DNA from: a virus
IMG/VR virus record: IMGVR_UViG_3300034012_000267
Coordinates: 1 to 29,526 of that record
Length of the DNA: 29,526 bases
Direction: 5' to 3' (one strand)
Part shown: one piece after another, positions 19,474 through 27,433 of the stretch
Layout of the letters: every line of letters starts with the position of its first letter
How positions within the stretch are numbered: position 1 is the stretch's first letter
Notes under the pieces: generated by a model
Seen by the model: only the letters and a program-made list of their open reading frames with translations
What the model was told of the DNA's origin: nothing
Database searches by the model: none
Made by a program: the position numbers and the translations under genes

Positions 19474-21900
19474 TCAAAGCATTCCGTAGTTGACCATCTT
19501 GTAGCCATCGTGACGGGTTACGACCGCCTCCGGTAGCACCGTCTCTACTTCGTCTGCCATAACGCCGCGCTGACGTTCGCCAGCAATGTCGTACTCGTAC
19601 ACGCCTATGCCAAGTGGGTGAATGCCGACGCGAACAATGTTGGACTTTAAGCGGCGGTCTGAAGTAAACAATCCTGCAACGCCCAATGGGCCGCCAGCAG
19701 CTGTTCCTAACGCGCCGGCAAGGCTTCCAAACATACCCATGTTGGCGTTGTATGCGCCGACTTGGTTCTGATAGTTGCGTTGCGCGAAGTCGCCCGCCGC
19801 CTGACCCGCTTGGAAGATGGGGGAGGGAGCCACGGTGACGCCGCTGTAACCTTGGAACTGCGGAACGCTGACCTGACCGCCTGACAACAACGCGCTGATC
19901 TCGTTGACCGGGATGCTGCGGATTGCTGCCTGCTGTGCCAACGCCTGCTGCGCTGCCGTATTGCGGAACTGCGCCTGCGCCATCGCTTGAGCATACTGCT
20001 GCTGCTGTGCGGCGTTGAGTGCGCCAAAGTAGTCCATCGCAGCACTTTGACGCTGTGCCAGAGCGGCGTTTTGCGCGGCCTGCACATCCATCTGCTGACC
20101 AAACAACTGCTGTTGCGCTTGGTTTGCGGCAGCCTGACGCGCCAACTCCTGCTGGTACGCCTGTGCCTGCGCTTGGTTGTAGAACTGCGCTTGTTCCTGC
20201 GACTGACCAGCCTGCTGTGCCTGACGGGCAAGGTTGGCTTGCTGTGCAGCAACCTGCTGTTGGAAGTTCTGCCCTGCTGCGGCGTTGGCAAGCTCTTGCG
20301 CCGACTGACCCATGCCAAACTGCTGCAACAACGCCTCACGGTTGAACTGCCCTGCGCCAAGCGCCTGTTGGTAGTTCTGCGCGATAGCGGCGTTCTGGGC
20401 CTGCTGTGCGGCCAGAGCCTGCTCAAAGTTCTGCCCAATCGCCTGATTGCCCATCTGCTGCGCGGCTTGCGACTGTGCAAAGTTCTGGGCAATGGCCTGA
20501 TTGATAGCCTGTTGCGCCTGCTGTCCCGTCTGGAACGACGCCAGTTGAGCCTCTCGGCCAAACTCGCCAGTCTGTAGGCGCTGCTGGAATGCCTGCTGCT
20601 GCGCTTGGTTCTGCGCCTGCTGCGTGGCAAGCGACTGCGACAGGTTTTGACCAAGGCCGGTGTTGTACAGCCCTGCCTGCTCCATGCCCGCACCAAAGCC
20701 CGAGAGAGCGGCTTGGTTGGCAAACATAGCGCGAGACTGCTGCTCGGAAAACGCCTGCTGTCGTGCGGCTTGGTCAAGGCTGATGCCCTGCGCGGCCGCT
20801 TGCAGCAGAAGGTCGTTTTCCTTCTGCATCTGCGCCGACATGGCAGAGTTATATGCCTCGCCACCCGGTCGCAAACCTTGGTTGATTAACTGCGTCTGAA
20901 GCTGCTGACGCTCGCCCTGCAACTGCGGTGACAAGCGCGACATGATCGCCTGCTGCGCCGTCGTGCCAGCGTTGACCGGGCCTTGCGGAAGGTTGGCAAT
21001 GTCAATCTGACCCTGCAACTGCGGGCCTTGGACAAACTGCTGCGCGTAGCCAAACTGCCCTTGTTGCGGGCCACCGGCCACACCGCCAAGGCCAGAAAGG
21101 TCAAGACCTTGCAGGTTTATGCCCTGCGGGCCGCCACCAGCCATGCCAAACAATCCACCTGCGGGGCCGCCCTGTGCGGTGCCAAACATCTGCCCACCGG
21201 GGGCTGACTGTGCATAAAACTGCGAGGCGTCTAACTGCCCGAGGTTAGTCGGTGCAGCGGGGCCAGCGCCTGCTTGCTGACCCGCGCCAACTTGTCCCGG
21301 CAAGTTTTCAAGGTAATACCCCGCCATCGGGTTATAGATGCCTTGCGGGGCGCCCATAACCGGGCCTGCGGCGCCTTGCCCAAGCGCACCGGCCTGACCC
21401 ATCTGGGTGATGTCGGTCGGGCGAGCAATAGCACCAACGCCCTCTGCGCCGTAAGTAAGGCTTGGGATTCCGCTAGGGTTAAATGCCGAGGCAATGCCGA
21501 GGTTTGACAAACCACCCGCAGCACCACGCGCTGCCTGCGACATATACAACTGCGCGAGTTCCTGCTCACGCAATGCCGCTTCCGCGTTCGGGTTGATGGT
21601 TTGGCGAACAGTCGGCTGCTCAATGTAAGTTGTGTATTGCTCTTGGGTTGGCGCTTCGCCAGCAAATTCCGGGTTGGTATACAGCTGGTTTTGCCACGCC
21701 TCCATTGCCTTGTTGTAAGCATCGGTGTCTACCGTAGGCGTTTTCGTCCACGTTACGGTCTGCGTACCCGTGGGCGAGTAGACGTTCGGATTGGACATAT
21801 ACGCCGACTGTTTGGCGGCGGCCAAGTTAGCCTCACCCTGCTTAATCGCAAGGGTGGTGTAGTCAGGCGCTGGTGGCGGTGCTGGTGATTTTTTGCCCAT
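19474..21900 (-). CDS. Gln/Ala-rich virion protein with short C-terminal S74-like domain
   Basis: An 808-aa protein. The N-terminus MGKKSPAPPPAPDYTTLAIKQG then ANLAAAKQSAYMSNPNVYSP, and the segment TGTQTVTWTKTP, match a recurring podoviral virion family. Residues 150-320 are Gly-rich. Residues 320-640 are a very long Gln/Ala-rich helical array with repeated AQQAxNQAxxQNFxQA-type units and Phe or Tyr at regular places. The last 62 residues look like a compact S74 chaperone: S747-D-R-R-L-K-S-N-I, then GVYEYDI, RGVMADEVETVLPEAV and DGYKMVNYGML. The protein may be a rod-like internal or tail component. The start overlaps the GNAT gene by 38 nt. Confidence 0.75.
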   Translation of the reverse strand: MGKKSPAPPPAPDYTTLAIKQGEANLAAAKQSAYMSNPNVYSPTGTQTVTWTKTPTVDTDAYNKAMEAWQNQLYTNPEFAGEAPTQEQYTTYIEQPTVRQTINPNAEAALREQELAQLYMSQAARGAAGGLSNLGIASAFNPSGIPSLTYGAEGVGAIARPTDITQMGQAGALGQGAAGPVMGAPQGIYNPMAGYYLENLPGQVGAGQQAGAGPAAPTNLGQLDASQFYAQSAPGGQMFGTAQGGPAGGLFGMAGGGPQGINLQGLDLSGLGGVAGGPQQGQFGYAQQFVQGPQLQGQIDIANLPQGPVNAGTTAQQAIMSRLSPQLQGERQQLQTQLINQGLRPGGEAYNSAMSAQMQKENDLLLQAAAQGISLDQAARQQAFSEQQSRAMFANQAALSGFGAGMEQAGLYNTGLGQNLSQSLATQQAQNQAQQQAFQQRLQTGEFGREAQLASFQTGQQAQQAINQAIAQNFAQSQAAQQMGNQAIGQNFEQALAAQQAQNAAIAQNYQQALGAGQFNREALLQQFGMGQSAQELANAAAGQNFQQQVAAQQANLARQAQQAGQSQEQAQFYNQAQAQAYQQELARQAAANQAQQQLFGQQMDVQAAQNAALAQRQSAAMDYFGALNAAQQQQYAQAMAQAQFRNTAAQQALAQQAAIRSIPVNEISALLSGGQVSVPQFQGYSGVTVAPSPIFQAGQAAGDFAQRNYQNQVGAYNANMGMFGSLAGALGTAAGGPLGVAGLFTSDRRLKSNIVRVGIHPLGIGVYEYDIAGERQRGVMADEVETVLPEAVVTRHDGYKMVNYGML

Positions 21901-22306
21901 ACCTCGGCTCCAAGAAACGACACTTGTCAGGTGTCAAAGTCATCAAAACAATATCCCCAGAGTCATGCGCGGCATCTTTAATTCGCGCTTCTTCCGAGAA
22001 TCCCATCTTGCTGACCAATGCGAGCGCCCGGGTATGGTTGCTGCTGATTGGCCCTATTATCTTATCAACTCCTGCGACGTTGTACGCATAATCGTACACA
22101 GCCGCCATGTATGTTGGGGTGACCCGCTCCCACGCGATGTGGCAAACGACGGATCGCCCGTTCCAATTCTCGTAAACCGTCCCGGCAACTAGTTTGCCGT
22201 CACGCTCAAGCCCTATGGCAACCGAGCGGTTGGGGTCAAACGCCCCTTCCGTCTGTGCGGTAACCCACGCCCCCACATGGGGGCCACTTACGATGCGCCA
22301 GCCCAT
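21863..22306 (-). CDS. GNAT-like N-acetyltransferase
   Basis: A 147-aa protein of GNAT-like layout. The first half is beta-rich (MGWRIVSGPHVGAWV, RSVAIGLERDGKLVAGTVYENWNGRSVVCHIAW). A helix with YMAAVYDYAYNVAG and the segment IIGPISSNHTRALALVSKMGFSEEARI follow, where the N-x-x-A-L-x-L-x-x-K-M-G-F pattern is typical of the acetyl-CoA-side end of GNAT enzymes. The classical Q/RxxGxG/A loop is not clear, so the activity is uncertain. The ATG at 22306 is preferred for protein-like sequence, although a GTG at 22339 is open. The gene overlaps both neighbours (19 and 38 nt), so it is embedded in the structural operon. Confidence 0.75.
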   Translation of the reverse strand: MGWRIVSGPHVGAWVTAQTEGAFDPNRSVAIGLERDGKLVAGTVYENWNGRSVVCHIAWERVTPTYMAAVYDYAYNVAGVDKIIGPISSNHTRALALVSKMGFSEEARIKDAAHDSGDIVLMTLTPDKCRFLEPRYGQKITSTATSA

Positions 22307-23865
22307 CCGAGTTGGTACACCACATCGGTTGACGCCCACTCCAAGGAGACGTTGCGGCTGGCGCTGTTAAAGACAAGACCGCCGCAATAGCCGATACCTT
22401 GGATGCCCACAAAGTTATTGGTGATGATAAGTTCAGCACCCCACACCGCCTGATTCCACAGGCCAACGTCCCATAACCCGTATTGCGTGGCGACATAAGA
22501 CAGCGCACCAAGGTCAGCGTTGGTCTGGAAATCTACGTTGATGCCAATATTTACGGTCGGCTGGCCGTTGCTATAAAGAGTTGGGCGAGCGCGGGTGAAA
22601 TACTTGATAACGCCTCGCGTCTCAAAGTAGTTAAACGCCTGCAATGCTCGGGTGTTGATGTCTAACCCGTCATCGTTAAACCCAGCAACACCGCTTCCTG
22701 ACGTCCAACAAACCGCCACATATCCATCACCGCCGAAATATGGCTTGTCGTTAAGCAGCGCAAAGCAGTTGGCGTTCCAGCCGGTAAACCGGCACCACGC
22801 TTTCGTGATGTTGTTCATCACAAATTGCTCTTGGCTGCCTGCCGCAATGGGAATGTTCACCATTAGGGCGTTGTTGAGCGGGTTGTAGAGCAATCCCCAA
22901 CCAAAATTAGACTTGTATGATCGCGCTGCTGCTGCAAATGCGCCTTGAATCTTGTCCGACAGGGCTACCTGCGGGTCAAGGCGTGACGATTGCAACGCCG
23001 AGGCGAACGGGATCAGCCCGTCTAGCGTCAAAATCAGCAAGTCACCGCCGTACTTTTGCAAGCAACGGCGAGAAATGGGTGCGCCAACGATCCAAACGCC
23101 AATTAGCGCCCACGTAGAGGCGCTGGTAGGATCGGTTCCGCGATAAACGATGACTTCGCCTTGATCTGTGACGAAAACAAGGTTGTCGTCTACACCGTAA
23201 CCTGCGTCAATCGTCCACGACGCCATTGCTACGATGGTGCCGCCTAAATGCGCGACCGAGGACAGGTCAAGGACGTTGGCCGCGCCTCCAACAGAGGCGG
23301 TCGGCAGATACCACGCCTTAAGCGAGTCCTTTTGGATAAACCACATCCTGTTTTTGAACAGGGTGGGCGCAAAAAGAGTGGTCGTGGTGACGCCTGTAAT
23401 AGCCGGCGTAGAAGCGCCGTCAATCGGTGTCCATGTAGAACCGTCAAACAGCAGCGGCTTGTCTGCGCCATTTGCGGCATACAGATACCCACCGCCCGAG
23501 GTTGTAATGTTGGTGTATTCCCAACGGCTATTACTCAAACTGGTGACTTTGGCCGCGCCTACTGCGCCCGCTGTCGTAACTTCAAAGATGTTGCCGCCAA
23601 CGACCGCAAACATTTTGTCGGTTCCGGCTGCGTTGTAAACGAGCAGGCTTTCCACCTGCCCCGTCATGCCGGTGGCGTGTTTGCTGTAACCTCCACGCAG
23701 GCTAACGCTAGAGACGCCGGGAAACAGGTTATCCAGCGTAACCGCATCAGTCGGTGCCATGTTTGCGAGCGAGTCGCGGGCATTCCACCCACCGACAGGG
23801 GCAGGCAAAGAAGCGACGTTGTTGGTCGTTCTCTGGATTAACCGACGGCGAACGGGCGACGCCAT
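22288..23865 (-). CDS. Putative tail nozzle / packaged-DNA stabilisation-like protein (P22 gp10 / T7 gp12-like)
   Basis: A 525-aa beta-rich protein starting MASPVRRRLIQRTTNNVASLPAPVGGWNAR, then DAVTLDNLFPGVSSVSLRGGYSKHATG. It continues with repeated short beta-strand blades (VESLLVYNAAGTDKMFAVVGG, YLYAANGADKPLLFDGSTW, LVFVTDQGEVIVYRG, LLILTLDGLIPFA), which indicates a beta-propeller. This matches phage proteins of the tail hub or nozzle that follow the head-tail adaptor in podoviruses. The role would be to close the portal channel and hold fibres. Order (adaptor, then this gene) supports the call. Start overlaps the previous stop as TAATG. Confidence 0.78.
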   Translation of the reverse strand: MASPVRRRLIQRTTNNVASLPAPVGGWNARDSLANMAPTDAVTLDNLFPGVSSVSLRGGYSKHATGMTGQVESLLVYNAAGTDKMFAVVGGNIFEVTTAGAVGAAKVTSLSNSRWEYTNITTSGGGYLYAANGADKPLLFDGSTWTPIDGASTPAITGVTTTTLFAPTLFKNRMWFIQKDSLKAWYLPTASVGGAANVLDLSSVAHLGGTIVAMASWTIDAGYGVDDNLVFVTDQGEVIVYRGTDPTSASTWALIGVWIVGAPISRRCLQKYGGDLLILTLDGLIPFASALQSSRLDPQVALSDKIQGAFAAAARSYKSNFGWGLLYNPLNNALMVNIPIAAGSQEQFVMNNITKAWCRFTGWNANCFALLNDKPYFGGDGYVAVCWTSGSGVAGFNDDGLDINTRALQAFNYFETRGVIKYFTRARPTLYSNGQPTVNIGINVDFQTNADLGALSYVATQYGLWDVGLWNQAVWGAELIITNNFVGIQGIGYCGGLVFNSASRNVSLEWASTDVVYQLGWAGAS

Positions 23866-24776
23866 TACTGGCCGTCCGTGCCGTAACCGCTGTCAGGGAT
23901 GTTGTCGTAGCCGATCAACACCGTACCCGGACGCGGGGCAAACGAAAGGTTAGCGGCTGCCGTATCCTGCGCGACCGCCGTTTCAAACTCCATCAGGTAA
24001 TCGCGGTAGAGCGCGGTCGTGTCAAAGCCCTTTGCCTCAAAATACTTGAGCTTGGTGCCAAGTACCATAAGGCGGTCAGGGTAGATACAGGTGTCATCGT
24101 CAGCCGTAAAGCTGTTTTGCGGCGTACCGTTTGCTGACTCTGCCCATCCCCTGCTGCGGTACTCAAACCCAAGCAGCTCGCCAGCGTTCATGCCCGGCCA
24201 AATCTGAAAATATTTGCCGAGCAATCGCCAGCGGATACGCGGGCCGGTGCTGATGTAGCCCGACAACAGCCACTCCCATTGCTGCGGTGACTCTGGGCCG
24301 AGCATTTCCCAACGCTTGCTCTTGTCCCAATGAGTGCGGTTGACCGTACTGTTGTAGTCAGCAGGCAGGTCGTACTTCACCTTCTGGAATATGACCTGTG
24401 AGTTGATTTGCGTAGAGGTGGGCTGGTAGTTAATAGTGACCGACGTAGAGCCTACCGAGGTGATATAGGTGGCATTTGGGATGCCATCGCCCTGCACCTG
24501 ATAGGTCGTATCTAGCCCAGCCGTAGAGGCAAGGCCGGTGATGGTTGCTACGCCCTCTGCCCACGATCCCGTCGCGGTCGTGGCTTCGGTGTAAAACGTG
24601 TGTTGGCGCGTCAGTTCACGCCAATCAGCACGACGGAGTAACTCGTAACCGCAAGCGTTCATCAGGGCAAGCAACTGCACAACGTCTTGACTGTTGTTGC
24701 CCGCTACGGTTGACGGCGTAGGAATTCCCAACTCTTGGGTGCATTCCTGTATCAAGTCCACCATCGTGCTGCCCAT
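23865..24776 (-). CDS. Putative head-to-tail adaptor (P22 gp4 / T7 gp11-like)
   Basis: A 303-aa protein. The first helices STMVDLIQECTQELGIPTPSTV and QLLALMNACGYELLRRADWREL are the hallmark of podoviral head-tail connector proteins of the gp4/gp11 class. A beta-rich central part and a long C-terminal helix (DRLMVLGTKLKYFEAKGFDTTALYRDYLMEFETAVAQ) follow. The adaptor would bind the portal ring and receive the nozzle. It is longer than P22 gp4 (166 aa) because of the central insertion. SD GGAGG lies 6 nt before the ATG at 24776. Context next to the nozzle-like gene is consistent. Confidence 0.82.
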   Translation of the reverse strand: MGSTMVDLIQECTQELGIPTPSTVAGNNSQDVVQLLALMNACGYELLRRADWRELTRQHTFYTEATTATGSWAEGVATITGLASTAGLDTTYQVQGDGIPNATYITSVGSTSVTINYQPTSTQINSQVIFQKVKYDLPADYNSTVNRTHWDKSKRWEMLGPESPQQWEWLLSGYISTGPRIRWRLLGKYFQIWPGMNAGELLGFEYRSRGWAESANGTPQNSFTADDDTCIYPDRLMVLGTKLKYFEAKGFDTTALYRDYLMEFETAVAQDTAAANLSFAPRPGTVLIGYDNIPDSGYGTDGQ

Positions 24777-24777
24777 A

Positions 24778-25320
24778 CTATGCCTCCGCTAATTTAGGCG
24801 GCCTGCCACGACGCTTTGGCTCGTCGTTGAGCAATGACGCCATTTGCGCTTGCAGTTCCGCAAGCTGCTTCTTGGTGTCCTCAAGTTCCGCATTTGTTTC
24901 GTTGCGGTTCTTGCGGTTAAGGTACAAACGCGCACGGTCGCGCAAGCCAATGCCACCCATGCCGACGCGCTGTAGTTGGGCGTCCGAGGCGAGGGCAAGC
25001 TGCTCCACCGTGACAAATTTGAGGATGTTCAACTCTGCAATCTGGTCGCGGTTGATTTCATCGGGAGCGTCTTTGTTCCATTGCGATAGCGGGGTGCCGA
25101 TCTGGGAGGCTGCGCCCTCGTTCTGCTGCATCTGGAAATACAGCCATTGACGGGGGAAACGCTCCTTGTGGTCATCGCGCAACGGCTGATCCAAAATGTT
25201 CGTTTTGTCACCCGGTGCCATGATGCGAACGTAGGTTTTGCCTGCGTTTGCGCCTTCGTCACGGGTGTAAAACTCAACGTGCAGTTGGGCGTCGGCGTTG
25301 TTGATGTCGCTATCTAATGG
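24778..25320 (-). CDS. Virion-associated protein with C-terminal AT-hook-like tail
   Basis: A 180-aa protein: MPLDSDINNADAQLHVEFYT, DKTNILDQPLRDDHKERFPRQWLYFQ, then IAELNILKFVTVEQLALASDAQLQRVGMGG, a coiled coil (ETNAELEDTKKQLAELQAQMASLL) and the end PKRRGRPPKLAEA. The last segment contains RGRPPK, the AT-hook DNA-binding core. The body belongs to a family seen near capsid genes in podoviruses, as remembered. The ATG at 25320 follows AGGAG; a longer in-frame start at 25398 overlaps the preceding gene and is rejected. The role may be structural, with DNA contact inferred from the AT-hook. Confidence 0.75.
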   Translation of the reverse strand, partial: PLDSDINNADAQLHVEFYTRDEGANAGKTYVRIMAPGDKTNILDQPLRDDHKERFPRQWLYFQMQQNEGAASQIGTPLSQWNKDAPDEINRDQIAELNILKFVTVEQLALASDAQLQRVGMGGIGLRDRARLYLNRKNRNETNAELEDTKKQLAELQAQMASLLNDEPKRRGRPPKLAEA

Positions 25321-25343
25321 CATTGTCCTTGCTCCTGTGGGGA

Positions 25344-26171
25344 TTACAGGTTGTTGACCTGTGTTACGGTACAAATGACCGAGGGGATTGCAGGCCATAC
25401 GCTTGTGGCGCTGGCTGCAAGAATTCTAACGCTTGTGTCATCAACTGCCCACATCAACTCAACATAGTGAGTAGGCTCAAGCTGAATGATGAAATTCCAT
25501 GCTGCAACGGTACGCGCAGCGGTGCCTTGGATGGCAACCGTACTTGCTGTATTTGGCACATTGGTGCCGTTTTTACGCAGCCAAATGTAGACGTTGCCTG
25601 CGCCGCCCGAGGTTTTATCTAATTGCGCCGAAAACTGGACGTTATAAACGCCCTGATAATCCACAACAAGTCGGGAAGTGGGCGACCCGATAGACACGCC
25701 GTTACTGCTGTCGGTGGTGTTAAACGTCATGCCGTAAGCGGTATTGATAGATGCTGCCGCTTGCAAAGACGTATCTGAAAAAGAACCGTAATGCAGAATA
25801 GGGACTGCTCGCCCAAACCCCTGCAATTCTTCCCAAACCGTATTGCTAACGGCAAAGAACAAAGCCGAGCAACCCGTGTTGATTAGTCCAGAACCTACGC
25901 TATTGATGCTGCTGTTGGCGTCATAGGGGTACACCAGCAACGGGTTTGCACCGCCATTACGCACAATGATGGTTTCGCCCATTTCGGTCTGCGGGAGTTT
26001 GACCCCAGCGCCCGATCCCACCGTCGTAACGTTGTTGTATACAAACGTCAGTTGCGTGGCGTTGCCCGCTGACGTTCCTGCTGCCGTCACCGAGGCATTG
26101 CCGTCGCCACAAATGGAAACGGTGGACAGGCTGTTGACGCCTGACCCTAACACGCGGGAGGGAATCGCCAT
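25344..26171 (-). CDS. Capsid-associated fibre with C1q/TNF-like C-terminal domain
   Basis: A 275-aa protein with an N-terminal module (MAIPSRVLGSGVNSLSTVSICGDG, TQLTFVYNNVTTVGSG, GETIIVRNGGANPLLVYPYDAN, ALFFAVSNTVWEEL) that recurs in phage structural proteins. Its C-terminal half looks like a C1q/TNF-type jelly roll (LVVDYQGVYNVQFSAQLDK, NVYIWLRKNGTNVPNT, NFIIQLEPTHYVELMWAVDD). Such domains trimerise and are used in phage head fibres. The sequence is rich in Ser, Thr and Asn. The start overlaps the DUF115-like gene stop (TAATG). Its position in the capsid block suggests a head fibre rather than a tail fibre. Confidence 0.75.
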   Translation of the reverse strand: MAIPSRVLGSGVNSLSTVSICGDGNASVTAAGTSAGNATQLTFVYNNVTTVGSGAGVKLPQTEMGETIIVRNGGANPLLVYPYDANSSINSVGSGLINTGCSALFFAVSNTVWEELQGFGRAVPILHYGSFSDTSLQAAASINTAYGMTFNTTDSSNGVSIGSPTSRLVVDYQGVYNVQFSAQLDKTSGGAGNVYIWLRKNGTNVPNTASTVAIQGTAARTVAAWNFIIQLEPTHYVELMWAVDDTSVRILAASATSVWPAIPSVICTVTQVNNL

Positions 26172-26947
26172 TAGGCCGCCTCGGCGCGTTCGTCACGCAC
26201 CCGCATAATCTCGGCAATCAGTCCCGGCCCTTTTACGTTTAAGTTTAGGTCAGGCATGACTTCAAACAGTTTCTGGAATTCGTTGGCCTGCTGGGCCATT
26301 GCCATGTTGCAGTTGAACTTCTTGCCAGTCGGGCCGCCTACCCAAATGTCTACAGTTGCGCCGGGGGTTGCGCCACAAAACTTCTTGCGCCCGTCCGGGC
26401 TATTGCAAGAGTCGTAACCGTACATCGTGAAATTGCGGTAGCCGAGGATGTAGCCAATATTGATGGCTCGCAGTCCTGACGTTGTGCCGCCGCCAATCGC
26501 CAGTTTGCCGGGGCCAATGGCTTCCATTTCGGGGCCGGGCGCCCATGAGTGCCACAGCAACACTTTCTTACCATTGAGGTAGTCAAAGGTGGTGGGTGGG
26601 CAGCGCGAGGCTGGCATATACGTCGTGTGGTCGTTGAGATGCTTGATGCCGCTGGTGCGGTCGCGTGGGTCAAGGTTGATCCACAGGTCAGGCTCTACGC
26701 CGTTCTCAACGAGGAAATCGTGTGTGGCCTTAATGGACACAATGGGGCGACCGGCTTTGCGGTGCGCCTTAATCTCGTCAATGTAATCAGGCATTGACCA
26801 CCCGCTCGCCACCAACACCATGTTGCCATCGTGTTTGATGGGAGCGAGGGTCAACTCTGGAAGATTACGGGCAAGAGCAGAGCGGATATTGGAGCAAAGC
26901 TCCTCCTCCGTCCCTGCCGCCTGCACCGTAATCTCCAGCGGCTTCAT
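26171..26947 (-). CDS. DUF115 / MptE-Maf-like protein in the capsid block
   Basis: A 258-aa protein. GNMVLVASGWSMPDYIDEIK then GRPIVSIKATHDFLVENGVEPDLWINLDP (about 41-93) is the core of the DUF115 family. The first strand-loop-helix would bind a nucleotide, and GVEPDLWINLDP is the signature second strand. VLLWHSWAPGPE, LAIGGGTTSGLRAINIGYILGYRNFTMYGYDSC complete the fold. DUF115 occurs in MptE pterin kinases and in the Maf family of flagellin glycosyltransferases, which add nonulosonic acids to Ser/Thr. No pterin pathway is nearby, so transfer of a sugar to capsid proteins is the more natural inference. It overlaps both neighbours (TAATG). Confidence 0.8.
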   Translation of the reverse strand: MKPLEITVQAAGTEEELCSNIRSALARNLPELTLAPIKHDGNMVLVASGWSMPDYIDEIKAHRKAGRPIVSIKATHDFLVENGVEPDLWINLDPRDRTSGIKHLNDHTTYMPASRCPPTTFDYLNGKKVLLWHSWAPGPEMEAIGPGKLAIGGGTTSGLRAINIGYILGYRNFTMYGYDSCNSPDGRKKFCGATPGATVDIWVGGPTGKKFNCNMAMAQQANEFQKLFEVMPDLNLNVKGPGLIAEIMRVRDERAEAA

Positions 26948-27420
26948 TAGGCGTTCAAGCCGGTCAGAACGTGCGGGTAACCCGCAATGCAGGTGACGTT
27001 GGAGGCGGTGACCGTGGAGGTCGTCGCTACCAAGCCCGCAATCAAACCAGCCGTCACGGTGGCGTCGTCAAGGACGCCCGCCGTTGCGGTGGTAAAGAGC
27101 GGGACGCTCGGCTGGCAGTTCGCCGCGACCAACACGCGAGGCTTACCGCCCAACTGCACCCAGCCGTAGTAGGCCGAGGCAATGGACACCTGCGCGAACC
27201 CGACAGCCTTTGAGCCTGCCGAGTTGGTCGTGGTCAACGGAACTACGGTGTTATCAACCAACACGGACACAGCCGAGTAAGTTGCCACCGTAGATGCCGC
27301 ACGAACGTACACAGCCTGACCGCCATCACTCAAGTTGACGGTCGTGCCAAGTGCGAACGAGGGCGACGTATCGGTGTACTCAAGCGAGACGCCGATCATA
27401 TTGGATACAGAAATAGACAT
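26947..27420 (-). CDS. Putative capsid decoration protein
   Basis: A 157-aa beta-rich protein: MSISVSNMIGVSLEYTDTSP, VNLSDGGQAVYVRAASTVATYS, FAQVSIASAYYGWVQLGGKPRVLVA. Ser, Thr, Val and Ala dominate and there are few charged residues, as in decoration or head-surface proteins located next to the major capsid gene. There is no direct sequence hallmark. A strong AAGGAGG SD precedes it, consistent with high expression. It may be glycosylated by the adjacent DUF115-like protein, which is an inference. Confidence 0.65.
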   Translation of the reverse strand: MSISVSNMIGVSLEYTDTSPSFALGTTVNLSDGGQAVYVRAASTVATYSAVSVLVDNTVVPLTTTNSAGSKAVGFAQVSIASAYYGWVQLGGKPRVLVAANCQPSVPLFTTATAGVLDDATVTAGLIAGLVATTSTVTASNVTCIAGYPHVLTGLNA

Positions 27421-27433
27421 TTTTGCGCCCTCC

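Noticed and set aside
19707-20864. 385-aa minus-strand frame
   Set aside because: Shadow frame of the Gln/Ala-rich virion gene, extremely rich in Arg and Ser, not protein-like.
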